Notes: a model not told the origin generated them from the letters alone. A DNA stretch of 64,000 bases from Chondrinema litorale (GCF_026250525.1 NZ_CP111064.1:32630-96629); one strand, 5' to 3'; counted from the first letter of the stretch, positions 46,961-57,281 are shown. Numbers and translations: made by a program.

Positions 46961-47999
46961 TTGCGAACAAGGGTGGATGATTATTTCAATAGAAATAATA
47001 AAAGCAAATATGGCAATGGTAATATGGTAGTAAAAACTATTTTTATGCTTTCCATTTACTTTATACCTCTTATCACTATCACCACAGGAATTGTTGCTAG
47101 TCCATTATTGCTATTTGTATTGTATATCATCAGTGGATTGGGAATGGCTGGCATAGGTATGGGAGTGATGCATGATGCCATACATGGCTCGTATTCAAAA
47201 AACCGCACTGTTAACAAATATGTTGGTTATACAATGAATCTTATCGGGGCAAATGCCAGTGTTTGGAAGATACAGCATAACGTACTCCATCATACCTATA
47301 CCAATATTGACGATGTTGATGATGACATTAATGCCCCCATTTTCTTACGCTTTTCTCCACATGCTAAAAGATATTGGTTGCATCGTTTTCAATATATATA
47401 TATGGATTTTTTACGGCTTATCTACCATTTCATGGATTACTGTGAAAGATTTTGTAAGAATAAATCGCTATAAGAAAATGGGGTTCTTCAATGGGGAGGG
47501 TGAATTTAGAAAAGAACTTTTGAATATTATTTTATGGAAGGGGATATATTATTCCTATGTATTGATTTTGCCATTAATTATGGTACCATTACCTGCAGAG
47601 GTCATTATGTTGGCTTTTTTTAGCATGCATTTTATCACTGGGATTTGTATTAGCATCATCTTCCAAACTGCTCATGTTATGCCTGATACTGTATTTCCTC
47701 AGCCTAATGAAAAGGGTATTATTGCCAATGACTGGGCAGTACACCAGTTGGTTACAACGACTAATTACGCCCCTCGAAGGAGGTTTTTTTCTTGGCTTAT
47801 CGGAGGGCTTAACTTTCAGATAGAGCACCATTTATTTCCCAATGTTTGTCACATACACTACCAGAAAATATCTGAGATTGTTTCAGAAACAGCACGAGAG
47901 TTTGGCATGCCTTATCATGTTAAGAAATCTTTCATAATCGCCTTCTGCGACCATATAAGAATGCTTCGTCAATTGGGAAGAGCTTCGTCAAGAATATAG
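46961..47999 (+). pseudogene. Fatty acid (acyl-CoA) desaturase, frameshifted in an AT repeat
   Basis: Membrane di-iron desaturase with all three His boxes: HDAIHGS, HNVLHHTY and NFQIEHHLFPN. The frame changes inside a TA dinucleotide run at about 47389-47402, between HRFQYI and WIFYGLSTISW. Everything else is open to 47999. No ATG begins the frame: it is open from 46880, the nearest start is TTG at 46961, and the conserved N-terminus seems to run from about 46901. Either a recent pseudogene or a gene switched by repeat-length change. Confidence 0.8.
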
Positions 48000-48530
48000 T
48001 TACTTCAATTTCTAAGGCGATTCTATACAATATTGTACCACATGTGTTCTCCTCAGATAAAGATCGCTGCATTTTCTGCATCACTCAGATTCAGTGCAAG
48101 TACCTTTATCATGACATAAATAATCTTTTTCAATCTTTCTTTTTCCTTATATCATGAGTATCGGATTAAAATCTTCTTTTTACACAATCAGCCTTTAGAT
48201 TATTACAGCCAGTTTTCTGGTTGAGGCTGTCTCATCAGAACAATGGTCTTTTTTATATACGATACGGCTAAAGAATCTTTTAAATGGGTGTGATTTACTA
48301 TTACCTATAGCATTAGCTGATTATTCCCGACTACTCAGGACCTTACCACCACTTATCTTATTATGAGGGGCTAATCTTAGCCAACTGAGTGATAACCACT
48401 AACAAAATGATTCTGTCTCGAAAATTTATCTATACTTTCTCAAATAGGATTAAGTATGTTCAATTCGTTTGTCCAAGTCATCAATTCTTGACCTGTAATA
48501 CCTGTAGCTCTCCCAACAGTCTCTTATACT

Positions 48531-48561
48531 AAACCACTCTGCACTGAAAGTACAGAGGTTT
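48531..48561. repeat. Dispersed hairpin repeat, copy 1
   Basis: Stem AAACC(A)CTCTG around GCACTGAAAGTAC, close to the complement of the hairpin at 55071-55101. It also shares the core with the hairpin at 48650-48666 (CTGTAC, TGAAA, GTACAG). Could be a terminator-type element spread with mobile DNA. Confidence 0.55.
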
Positions 48562-48649
48562 AATAGAGGACTTAAAGTCCTTTGTTTGAAATAATATCAA
48601 TTTAATTTTTAACTTTATACTGTCTATATTTTTTCGCAGTACTAAAGTT

Positions 48650-48666
48650 CTGTACTGAAAGTACAG
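48650..48666. repeat. Dispersed hairpin repeat, copy 2
   Basis: Perfect 6-bp stem CTGTAC / GTACAG with loop TGAAA, followed by GGGTTTTGAAC and ATTTCTGAGA. A very similar flank (GGGTTTTAAAC, ATTTCTGAGA) occurs at 45888-45912. Confidence 0.5.
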
Positions 48667-48785
48667 GGTTTTGAACCCATTTCTGAGACCAATAAACAAA
48701 AGGTCATTTTTCCACTGACATTCTAATGATTTTGCTAATTCGGCCTTTCACTTCTTTAACCTGACATCTGCAAAATCCGATAACT

Positions 48786-49190
48786 TTACAAAGTCGCTAA
48801 CTGGATAAAATAGCATTCAAGATAATTTAGGATGTGATGACGACGATCTTCAGGTAGCAGACGTTTTTTTACTACTTTAAAATACAGGTTGTTTTTATCT
48901 CGGATGACAAAGAAGACCTTTTTGCTGTACCAAACCTTTAGCAAAGAAAAATTATTATAAAAGCAATATGCCACGATTATGCTACCAGCTAATAAAAGGA
49001 TATATAAGCACCTTTATTAGCTGAATTACATCAATGATGTTAAGCTGGTTTGCCATCATAATCAAGTAAAGTATACACCTTCAGAGCCCCTTTAGTGGTT
49101 TTATATTTGATCCAATCTAAGAACTTTAGGCAAAGGCTGATCACAATAGCGTCTAATAGAAATATCTTCGATTCTAAGCTTGCAGTAGAT
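48786..49190 (-). pseudogene. IS4-type transposase remnant
   Basis: The - strand reads DWIKYKTTKGALKVYTLLDY, NKGAYISF, SIVAYCFYNNFSLLKVWYSK, VFFVIRDKNNLYFKVVKKRL and LPEDRRHHILN across several stops and frame changes. These match the core of Bacteroidota IS4-family transposases. No ends were found. Confidence 0.65.
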
Positions 49191-49522
49191 ATTTAGTTTG
49201 CTTAAACTTACTAAATAACTCAAATGAATTTGTAGCAGATAATAAAAGTTACGAAATAAGGTTCAATCACGCTGTTTATTCTAATAACTTATCGAAGATT
49301 TAGAGCTCGTTGAATACCTAAATGATTTAAATTACCAGTGGATAAACGTAATCCATTGCTAATATATCGTACTGATAGGCTTTTGGAAAACTAACAAAAT
49401 AACATAGAAAGCAATTGTGTGAATGATGTAACTATTATGACTAACTGTGTAATGTAGATGAGGCTTAAATTCTGTACCTTTTTATTCCGGATAAGTTTAT
49501 CTAGGTTAAGAAAAAGACAATA

Positions 49523-49948
49523 ATGAAAACACTACAAACAGTAATATTGACAATAGCTTTGGCAGCGATATTCGTATCCTGCCAGTCCATCTCAGGTCAA
49601 ACACAGGGACTTTCAAACGAAAGAACAAGAAAAGTAATCATGGACACGATTGCTAGTGATAGTATTATGTCGAGAGAAATGATAGGCACTATGATGAATA
49701 GCAACAATGGAATGATGACACAACAACTTATGATGGGCAATCAAAATTCTATGATGAAAATGCTGAAAGATAATCCGGCCATGATGCAAAGGATGATGTC
49801 AGCTATGATGGAAACAGCAAAAAGTGACAGCACTATGATGTCTGGAATGATTAAGACTATGTCGGAAAACACACAAATGATGCAGATGTTACAAAATATG
49901 ACAGGTAATAATAGTATGGGACACATGGAAGGAATAAGCAATAAATAA
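49523..49948 (+). CDS. Methionine-rich lipoprotein
   Basis: 141 aa with lipoprotein signal (AAIFVSC, Cys about residue 20). The mature part is about one-fifth Met, with repeated MM pairs (NNGMMTQQLMMGNQNSMMKM, NTQMMQMLQNM) and no His-rich or Cys-rich segment beyond the lipobox. Met clusters are typical of periplasmic copper(I)-binding proteins. Copper handling is an inference, and no copper genes are adjacent. Confidence 0.72.
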   Translation: MKTLQTVILTIALAAIFVSCQSISGQTQGLSNERTRKVIMDTIASDSIMSREMIGTMMNSNNGMMTQQLMMGNQNSMMKMLKDNPAMMQRMMSAMMETAKSDSTMMSGMIKTMSENTQMMQMLQNMTGNNSMGHMEGISNK

Positions 49949-50382
49949 ACTAATCCCAATTAATTATGGAATACTATTTCAGTAGAATAATTTATCTGGA
50001 GTCTTAGTAATCGCCTGGAAAAAGCTACTGGGTCGCTTAATGCAGAAGCTTTGGCATACTTACTGAACTGAAATTGTTATAAAGGCCACATTAAAGGAAA
50101 AGTTTGATAGTAATAATTATATCTGCGGTGCTCCATATGCTCGTAAAGCATTACTTAAGAAGATAAAATTGGAACAATGCTGCTATGTAATATGATCTTT
50201 CAGAAAAAAAATTGCTGACCATGTAGAAATTTCTGCTTCTGATCCTGCGGATTATATGTAAATAATTGAATATAAAGAACTCGCTGATATAGCCTCAGAG
50301 AGGGAAAACAAGCTGCTGAAAATAATGTCAAGATTATAGCTGCTATCTCCTTGACATTCGCAAAAATAAAAATATTTATATA
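49949..50382 (+). other. Decayed region before ISAs1-B
   Basis: The + strand shows fragments in changing frames (YICGAPYARKALLKKIKLEQ, IADHVEISASDPADYM, EYKELADIASERENKLL) broken by stops. It looks like an old coding sequence that I cannot identify. Confidence 0.35.
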
Positions 50383-51709
50383 CAGGGCTTTTTCATAAAA
50401 AATTGTGTTTAAAAAAAGGCTGCTCTATTATTGAGAATTAACCTTCACATCGCTTGCAGCCGCAAAGCTCAATAATATGGAACAACCTAAAAAAACGAAG
50501 GTAACGGATATTACAGGGAATTACAAGGTTTACTAGATTTACGTGATAATCCCGGCTGGAAGCGAGGGAAGCGGCATGAACAAGCATTTGTACTGTTCAG
50601 CTTTCTTTATTGTACGCTCAGGGTGACCAGCAAGATAACAGTATCGAGTGTACACCGCATGATGGAACGTGAGTTTTTGTTTCTAGCTACTGAGCTGGGC
50701 ATATTGGTAGAGAAATGTATTTCGCGTAGCCAGCTTGGAAGGCTGCTCGAACTACTTGATTTTCATTCATACAATGAGCTGAACGAAAGGCACTTTGGTG
50801 TCAAGCTTAACCTGGGTAACGATGAGGAAGACACCGTTTGGTATGCCATTGATGGGAAGCGGCTGCAAGCGAAACTGAGGGGCAGTATAGACAAGGCCTC
50901 TGGGCAGAAGCGGGCAGAGAACATCATCAGGATGGTCGCCAGAATGGTAAATCATATTGATTCTAGTAGCAGGACGATATGTTATTATGATGGCTCAAAG
51001 ATTTCCGAGAAAAAGTTGGTAAAACAATATTTCAATGGAAAGCGGCTATTGAAGGATGCCTACAGTTTCGATGCCCTGCATACCGATAGGGAGCTGCTGT
51101 CAGCAGTACACCGAGGTGAAGATACTTACTTGGCACAGGTAAAATATAATCAGAAATACCTGCTGGAGGACTGTATGGATATCCATTGTTCAGAGGTTCC
51201 CGATTGGATGGACGAGATATGCGAAAAGGGACATGGTAGAATAGAGAAACGTAAAGGGTACCATTACCATGTCGCTCCAGATTTGTTCGCCAGTAGTTGG
51301 AAAAGCAGTGGACTGTCCGATCTGATGGTGGTAGAAAAGGAAAGGTATGAAGTAAAAACTGGTAAGAGGAGCTTGGAGACCAGTTTTGCGGCTGCAAGCT
51401 ACATATCCAACAGGAGCAGTAGAAAAAATGGCAAGGATAAAAACATCGGCAAGGAACTCTTTGATACCGTCAGGGGACATTGGCGTATCGAGTCCGATCA
51501 TTTTATCCGTGACGAGGGTTTTGGGGAGGACAGGATAAGGTGCTTCAACAAATGGAGGGCAAGAGCATTAGCAGCGATTATCAATGTAGCTGTCAACCTT
51601 ATCAGACGTAACAATGATATGCAGAGCATCACTGTATTTAGGGAAAAGATGAACTATGACAGAAGATTGGCACTGAAATGCCTTAAATGATTTTTATGAA
51701 AAAGCCCTG
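50383..51709 (+). mobile_element. ISAs1-family element, copy B, nearly intact
   Basis: Ends CAGGGCTTTTTCATAAAA and complement, flanked by the perfect 10-bp duplication TATTTATATA (50373-50382 and 51710-51719). 1327 bp. Best-preserved of the three copies and the reference for the empty sites of copy A. Confidence 0.92.
50477..51690 (+). CDS. ISAs1-family transposase, copy B, probable -1 frameshift near its start
   Basis: The ATG at 50477 gives MEQPKKTKVTDI and then stops. A -1 shift in the A7 run (50489-50495) joins MEQPKK to NEGNGYYRELQGLLDLRDN, after which the frame is open to 51690. The GTG at 50623 is the first start in the main frame but would remove conserved residues. DDE_Tnp_ISAs1 core: AIDGKRLQAKLRGSIDK, YYDGSKISEKKLVKQYF, DAYSFDALHT, HWRIESDHFIRDEGFGEDRI. 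Copy C keeps the same A7 and the same frame relation, which favours programmed slippage over decay. Confidence 0.82.
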
Positions 51710-51902
51710 TATTTATATACTAAAGATAAAGTGGTTTGGGAATCCTAACAGTTCAGAAATTAGGGCATGATGCCATAAAAGGCAATTTTAGAATTTTATT
51801 TTTCCCAAATCACTTCGCATTCATTGAGTGTAATAACAAAATATGAGATCAGCAATCCTAACATTTCGAGAAAAAATAAAATTATATAACAATCTTAAAA
51901 GT

Positions 51903-52217
51903 ATGACCAAGCAAATTAATACAGATAAAAATTTAACCGTGCATAAAGAATATGCAAACCAACTAGAAACTCTATTGACAGAAAAATTAGTAAGGTTTGA
52001 AGATTATTTGACAAGATTAGAGATTCATCTTTCTGATGAGAATGGAAATAAAGATGCTCTGAATGATAAAAAATGCCTGCTGGAAGCAAGATTAAAGGGA
52101 AGGCAGCCAATTGTGACATCAGCATTAGGCAATACCTATGATCAAGCAATAAAGGGCGCAATTGATAAGATAAAGGTATCGCTTGATACCATCATAGGAA
52201 AGTTGAGAAATCATTAA
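51903..52217 (+). CDS. HPF/RaiA-family ribosome-associated protein
   Basis: 104 aa from the ATG at 51903 (MTKQINTDKNLTVHKEYANQ); the frame is open further upstream, but the family starts here. Conserved LTRLEIHLSDENGNKDALND, KKCLLEARLKGRQPIVTSAL and AIKGAIDKIKVSLDTIIGKL. Short-form hibernation factor that binds the ribosome decoding site under stress. Confidence 0.87.
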   Translation: MTKQINTDKNLTVHKEYANQLETLLTEKLVRFEDYLTRLEIHLSDENGNKDALNDKKCLLEARLKGRQPIVTSALGNTYDQAIKGAIDKIKVSLDTIIGKLRNH

Positions 52218-52247
52218 CAGAATTGGAGCTTTACAAAATGTCGAGTT

Positions 52248-52559
52248 ATGAAAGAATCTTATGGCACATTATCAGAAACAATAAATGGCTTAAAAAAAGA
52301 AGGATATATACTTGACTTTAATGTGCGCAATGAAAATTTAGTCTATTTAAAAAACAGTGTTAAATTGTCAGAAAAAGATTTTAAGATTGATAAAGTGTAT
52401 CGGTTTGAAGGAGAATCGAATCCTGATGATGCAGCAATACTTTATGCCATTTCCTCACCTAGGTTTGGCGTGAAAGGATTGCTTATTAACGGTTATGGTA
52501 TTTCTTCAGATAATGTATATGATGCATTGATTTCGATGCTAAAAACTCACTCCGTTTGA
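52248..52559 (+). CDS. Small protein annotated in Bacteroidota as phosphoribosylpyrophosphate synthetase-like
   Basis: 103 aa: MKESYGTLSETINGLKKEGY, VYRFEGESNPDDAAILYAIS and FGVKGLLINGYG are the conserved blocks of this family, which is common in Bacteroidota stress clusters. It is far too short for a real PRPP synthetase, so the usual database name is probably misleading. It follows the HPF gene by 30 bases, so the two are likely co-transcribed. Confidence 0.75.
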   Translation: MKESYGTLSETINGLKKEGYILDFNVRNENLVYLKNSVKLSEKDFKIDKVYRFEGESNPDDAAILYAISSPRFGVKGLLINGYGISSDNVYDALISMLKTHSV

Positions 52560-52747
52560 GTATGACTCGTCTTGAAATATTTTTTCAGTACAATCATGGC
52601 TTAATTTGCTTCTAAATTCAGAAAGTACGTTGTTATGCTGTAACTTGCTGATTATCAGTATTGATTTTTTTTGCAACTACTTACGAAAAATATACAAACA
52701 CCTTTATGAGTATTTCTAGATAGTTTTGAAACCTGAGAGAATCTTAT

Positions 52748-52777
52748 AACTTATTGATTATCACACCAAAACAAGTC
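52748..52777. repeat. Solo terminal end of the IS5-type element at 30192
   Basis: These 30 bases (AACTTATTGATTATCACACC, then AAAACAAGTC) match the complement of the left end of the 30192-31203 element with two differences. The similarity stops at once inside. A relic left by deletion, or the end of a related element. Confidence 0.65.
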
Positions 52778-52925
52778 AAATATGTCTTTATGTAAAGTAT
52801 ACTCTTATCTCATCACAAATCATAAAAGACATAATATATGCCTAATATGCTAAGCTGTGTTACATGTTTTTTAATCTATTATACTCTATTTTACCATAAA
52901 GCAAGATCAAAATGTTCCCCTTCAA

Positions 52926-54845
52926 TCATTTAAATACCAGCTGTTTATACTGACTGTTATTTGCTTGCACACTTACAATTCCTTCACCATGACAAACTGG
53001 ACAGGTTACGGTTTCATAACCATCTAACACCGTCTGTTTTACTGTATATTCTATTGGGTCGCTCTTATGAGTGGTATAGTAATAGTCTACTATAGCACCA
53101 TTTACTTTGCGTACTGTGGTGGTATTGCGCGGTATGGATTTTTGCACATTGATCTCCTTATACTTTTTGCTGGTAATGGTTTTAGGACAAAAAGTCTGAG
53201 TAACTGTTTTGGCAGAGTATAACCAATAAATTGGCCCAGAGTTTTCGTCTAGCCATACGGGTTCGCCATAGTCTCCCATCACCTTTATAGCCTTGTTTTT
53301 AGTATCAACTTCTAGTACTTTGATTAAGCGTTGTATTTCAGATATATACACGTATGGATTGTCTGTTGTCATTCCAGTATATGGCATTTCTCCATAATAA
53401 ACGCTTCCCTTAAAGCTAAGAGGCACTCTGCCAATAAAGGCAAAACCTTTAACTGATATATATTTCCAGCGGTTTCCATTTTTATAAGTTTTACGTCCAT
53501 TGTCAATCTCTAGCTTGCGCCCATCTACCAAAACGCCATTATTAAAGACTCCTGCAGCACCTTTTACACGCGTAGCAAAGGCAAGATAATCTTCATCTTC
53601 GTTCTTAGGGTTCCCAGAATACTTATCATTATAAAGTCTAGTCATGTTCACCCTATAGCCCATGCCATGTAGTTTTCCATTTTGGAAATTGCCCACCTCC
53701 AAATAAGAATGGTCGCCCTTAAAGATAGAATCGGAAGTATGGAACTTAATCCCATAGCCTGTTAGATTAGCCGTATCTTTACTTAGCACATGACCCGACA
53801 TGGTACCAAAAACAATGCTTTTTTCGTCATCTGTTCCTTTATTCAAATAAGAAGACCCATAATAGTCCATATCAACTACCAAATTATTAAGCAGGCTGTC
53901 TACTTGAGGTTTTTCTTGCTCCATTGCTGGAATGGTCATTTCAATTTCGCCATCCACTACCAATGCCCATTTATATGGAACATCGGACCAAGGTTGCTCT
54001 AGGAAGAACACCCCCCCATTGCCATATTCCATAAATAATGGTACCATATAACCAGTAAAAGTGCCATATCTGCGCGAATCGTAGCTACCGGCAGTAGAGA
54101 AACCGATGTATCGATCCCCATTCTCGAAATTAATTAAAGAAGTTTCCTTGGCTCTTGGTGCAATAAACTTATTATAAGTGCCTAAGGGGTTAAAAGGATA
54201 TACCATATTTTCTGTATAAGCGCCAATTTTAGAATGCACATAAGGCATCCCTCCAATGTTGGAATAGAGCATAAAATCGTATTCTCCATTTGGCTTTCTG
54301 GCCGTTCTAAAGATGTACTGACCAGTTTCGTCTAATTCTTCACTATAAAGAATGCTGCCATCTTCATTGTACATATTACCTGAAGGTTTAATCGTATTCC
54401 CTTCAATATCATTTATGCTGGCAAACAGTTTACCACTACCTTGATACAACACATCTGAGCTAGGAACTATACTCACTCCCTCAATTTTAGGTCTGTAAGC
54501 ACCTTGGCTATAAATAGTAACTTTGGTAAAGTAAACTTTGCCTGATGTTACCAATCTTCTACCATCCAAAGTGAAAGTGAGCTCATCATACTTCTTCTTA
54601 CTTTTTTGGGCAGCAAGATATTTTCCATCGGCTTTTACCTGAGATACATCAACGAACTTGCTATTAGCCGACCAAGCTAATCTTTTCAACTCGTCCAACT
54701 GCTCCAACGACTTAGTATTCATAAAATAATACTTCTGGAAAATTCCATTTTCGACAATACTCTGCGCAGCAATATCCAAACTCAAAAATGATAAAAGGAA
54801 AAATCCTAGAAATACTAATTGCTTATACTGTTGCCTGTTTTTCAT
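52926..54845 (-). CDS. Large secreted protein with C-terminal DnaJ-type zinc motif, unknown
   Basis: 639 aa with a signal peptide (cut near DIAAQ). The body has MORN-like tracts (TLDGRRLVTSGKVYFTKV, NFENGDRYIGFSTAGSYDSR, NGKLHGMGYRVNMT). A single CxxCxGxG motif, CPVCHGEG, lies at about residues 620-627. No catalytic motif recognised. It stands alone between long intergenic stretches. Confidence 0.7.
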   Translation of the reverse strand: MKNRQQYKQLVFLGFFLLSFLSLDIAAQSIVENGIFQKYYFMNTKSLEQLDELKRLAWSANSKFVDVSQVKADGKYLAAQKSKKKYDELTFTLDGRRLVTSGKVYFTKVTIYSQGAYRPKIEGVSIVPSSDVLYQGSGKLFASINDIEGNTIKPSGNMYNEDGSILYSEELDETGQYIFRTARKPNGEYDFMLYSNIGGMPYVHSKIGAYTENMVYPFNPLGTYNKFIAPRAKETSLINFENGDRYIGFSTAGSYDSRRYGTFTGYMVPLFMEYGNGGVFFLEQPWSDVPYKWALVVDGEIEMTIPAMEQEKPQVDSLLNNLVVDMDYYGSSYLNKGTDDEKSIVFGTMSGHVLSKDTANLTGYGIKFHTSDSIFKGDHSYLEVGNFQNGKLHGMGYRVNMTRLYNDKYSGNPKNEDEDYLAFATRVKGAAGVFNNGVLVDGRKLEIDNGRKTYKNGNRWKYISVKGFAFIGRVPLSFKGSVYYGEMPYTGMTTDNPYVYISEIQRLIKVLEVDTKNKAIKVMGDYGEPVWLDENSGPIYWLYSAKTVTQTFCPKTITSKKYKEINVQKSIPRNTTTVRKVNGAIVDYYYTTHKSDPIEYTVKQTVLDGYETVTCPVCHGEGIVSVQANNSQYKQLVFK

Positions 54846-55558
54846 AATTATATGGTGCTATTAAAGTCCATTTAAACATAATCAGAATCCAGAACGGAGA
54901 AAATAGGGCAATTGACGTAATTTTGGCAGATTTGTTGAAATTTAATTGGTGATGTAGAGCTTAGGTTAATTAAGAGGGCTCCTACTTTAAGTTTAAAAAT
55001 AGCATACAACCATACTTTGAAAAGCAGAATGTAAATTAGAACTAAGCCTTAGCTTTAAATAAGGCAATAAACCACTCTGTACTTTCAGTGTAGAGTGGTT
55101 TTGTTGGATACAAATCTAATATTTGATATATACTTCTAGGTAATGACTGCATAGTTAACTCATTATATAATCATTGCTATGGAAGATTAGAAATAGAGAA
55201 ATAATACAAATATTACTTTTTTTATGTAAAGCATTATCCATTAAAATTCTCAATCTTTGGGCATGTGTTAAAAACTTAACTCATGATAAATATAGATTGA
55301 CTGGAATGCTAATGTCTGAAACTTCTGGCTAGTGATACCTACTAGCTATTTATTAAAGCCTGATTTTTTGAATCAAGCTTTTTTTTTATAAATAGCTTAT
55401 TGGAAACACATTGTTTGGAATTGACAAAAAATTTCAAACATCTCTCTCTTATGAAGTTTTCTTTTAAAAAAAGAATGTAACTGTGGAAAACAGTCTCTTT
55501 AATCTAATAAAAGACTAGTGCATAGTGACTTATGAAGATTTTTTTTCTAAGAAAGAAA
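54846..55558. other. Intergenic stretch of about 710 bases
   Basis: No gene seen. It contains one strong hairpin at 55071-55101 and, near 55365-55390, the pair AAAGCCTG/CAAGCTTT that may be a weak terminator. Confidence 0.4.
55071..55101. repeat. Dispersed hairpin repeat, copy 3 (terminator-like)
   Basis: Perfect 9-bp stem AACCACTCT / AGAGTGGTT enclosing GTACTTTCAGTGT and followed by TTTG. Its complement matches the hairpin at 48531-48561. Confidence 0.6.
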
Positions 55559-55831
55559 TCACTTTTCTATAACAAAAATAAATATTTCGAATACTGTTAA
55601 AATAAATGAAATGTAAACTGTATCTAATTTAAAAAGCTGATGATAGAAATTATGATATAATTTACCAATGAAACCTAAAGGATATGAATCGTAATAAGCA
55701 TAACTATATTTTTTTATTTTTCTGTATCGTAAAAGACCTCTGGTAATACACACTAACAAAATATTCGCTAAAAAAAAGCTTAGTATTATTTGTACCATTA
55801 TCAACATTGTTTTTAAAAGTAAAACTATCAT
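55559..55831 (-). CDS. Small membrane protein, paralogue of 45931-46167
   Basis: 90 aa: a long N-terminal hydrophobic segment (MVQIILSFFLANILLVCI), the conserved loop RYRKIKKYSYAYYDSYPLGF and KLYHNFYHQL, and a C-terminal helix. About 60 bases upstream lies IS630-D2. Same family as 45931-46167; function unknown. Confidence 0.6.
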   Translation of the reverse strand: MIVLLLKTMLIMVQIILSFFLANILLVCITRGLLRYRKIKKYSYAYYDSYPLGFIGKLYHNFYHQLFKLDTVYISFILTVFEIFIFVIEK

Positions 55832-55888
55832 TCTATTTAATTATCTAATATTTTGATAACTAAAATAGACAGCATTAATGCTAATCTA

Positions 55889-57102
55889 TAGTCCGCAACG
55901 TTAGGTTGCGATAAAAAAGGAAGCACTATATTTAAGTGACCAAACTATAAATAATGCTTCCCACTCCGTGGCGGCAATAGAGATCAGTAAAACTGATGCC
56001 TCCGAGGCAAATATGCTTAGAAACCAGCTGGAAGCAAAACATAAAAACCCAATAATTCGAGATAGATTTCATATGATATGCTTACTTTATAAAGGGTTTA
56101 GACGAGGAGAATGTGCTTATATTTTAGGCTTGAGACCCAATACGATTACCAAGTATGTTCGTCTTTATAATGACGGAGGCCTGTATTTATTAAGACGTCT
56201 TAACTATAAAAAACCGGTTTCCAAATTAATGGAACACAAGGAACAAATCTGCGAGGCGATCAATAATATATTACCAGATTGTGTCTCGGCAATTCGAGAA
56301 TGGATCAGACAGGAATTAGGGATTGAGCGGAGCCTGCAGCGAGTAAGAATTTTCATAAAAGAACTAGGGTTTAGGTATAGAAAAACCACGCCCTTTCCAG
56401 GAGGTGAATTGTCAGAAGAATGGCTCAAAGGACAAGAAGTATTTAAGACAGAAACTTTGTTTCCATTGCTGCGGAAAGTGGCCTGCGGGTCTGCTGATCT
56501 ACTTTTTTTAGATAGTGCTCACTTTGTGCAAGGTAAGTTTGAGCGGTTCCTATAGAGTCAAAAACCTTGTTACAACCCTAGTTCTCATGGTCGTTATCGG
56601 GTGCCGAGCATCGAGTCAATGTTCTTCCCGGATTGGGTCTGGCAAAAAGACAAATACTAAGTCTGGTTAATGACATCTCCATCAGGGCTGGAACTTTTAC
56701 CGATTACATGAGATGGATAAGAAATTATCATTATCGAAACATGGATAAAAAGCTTTATTTGATTTTAGACAATGCCCAGCATGGAATGCTCGTTACCAAA
56801 AAACAGATTGGGTAAAGGAAGATGCAGAACTGCTTGCAGCCGCTTGGAATATTGAATTGGTGTATTTGCCAGCTTATTCCCCAAACTAAAATCTGATAGA
56901 AAGGTTATGGGTGCCATGCAATGGAAGTGGGTAAAAAAAGAGCTTGGAAAACATTATAGTAAGGATAATAACTCCTTTAAACTCCAAATTGAAAAGACTT
57001 TACAAAAAATGAATTCGGAAGTGAGTGCCGATCAATTTGATAGCTTATTTTCCCTCAAATTTCAATCGTATGAAAAATCCCAAATACTGGTGTGGTGAAC
57101 TA
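55889..57102 (+). mobile_element. IS630-type element D2
   Basis: Starts TAGTCCGCAACG and ends ...GTGGTGAACTA, flanked by TA on each side (55887-55888, 57103-57104). The 5' terminus carries a perfect hairpin CGCAAC-GTTAG-GTTGCG, conserved in weaker form in D1. 1214 bp. Sister copy of D1 (42901-44001). Confidence 0.88.
55954..57098 (+). CDS. IS630-type transposase D2, interrupted by four 14-nt insertions
   Basis: Helix-turn-helix MICLLYKGFRRGECAYILGL then the DDE core in three successive frames. 14-nt insertions: near the start (about 55962-55975, after MLP), at 56601-56617 (GTG, 11 nt, GTC), 56771-56787 (AAT, 11 nt, AAT; in LDN-ARYQK) and 56908-56924 (TGG, 11 nt, TGG; in IERLW-KWVKKEL). Each take-off codon is in frame with the preceding landing codon. 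Two nonsense codons (TAG 56553, TAA 56887) show this copy is decaying. Copy D1 lacks the last insertion. Confidence 0.72.
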
Positions 57103-57281
57103 TAAAATGGTAAATAATTTAAGAATAGCTCATTTTGACGAATTTCATTTAAAATTCTATATAGTAAAAATTATACATCAACAACATTTGTTGATTGCTA
57201 CAATTTCCCCCAAATTATTACCAATTTTTTCTATAAAGTAATCAACCTAAAACAATAGATTGTTTTATAAACACTCATTAT

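Larger units (their letters stand above)
48000..48785 (+). other. Gene-free stretch with hairpin repeats
   Basis: About 790 bases with no intact gene. Two hairpins with the shared core CACTGAAAGTACAG / GTACTGAAAGTACAG lie at 48531-48561 and 48650-48666 (see repeat entries). The - strand around 48420-48520 carries weak coding remnants that I cannot assign. Confidence 0.4.

Noticed and set aside
50767..51501. Long - strand ORFs opposite ISAs1-B
   Set aside because: Shadow frames of the GC-richer transposase gene.
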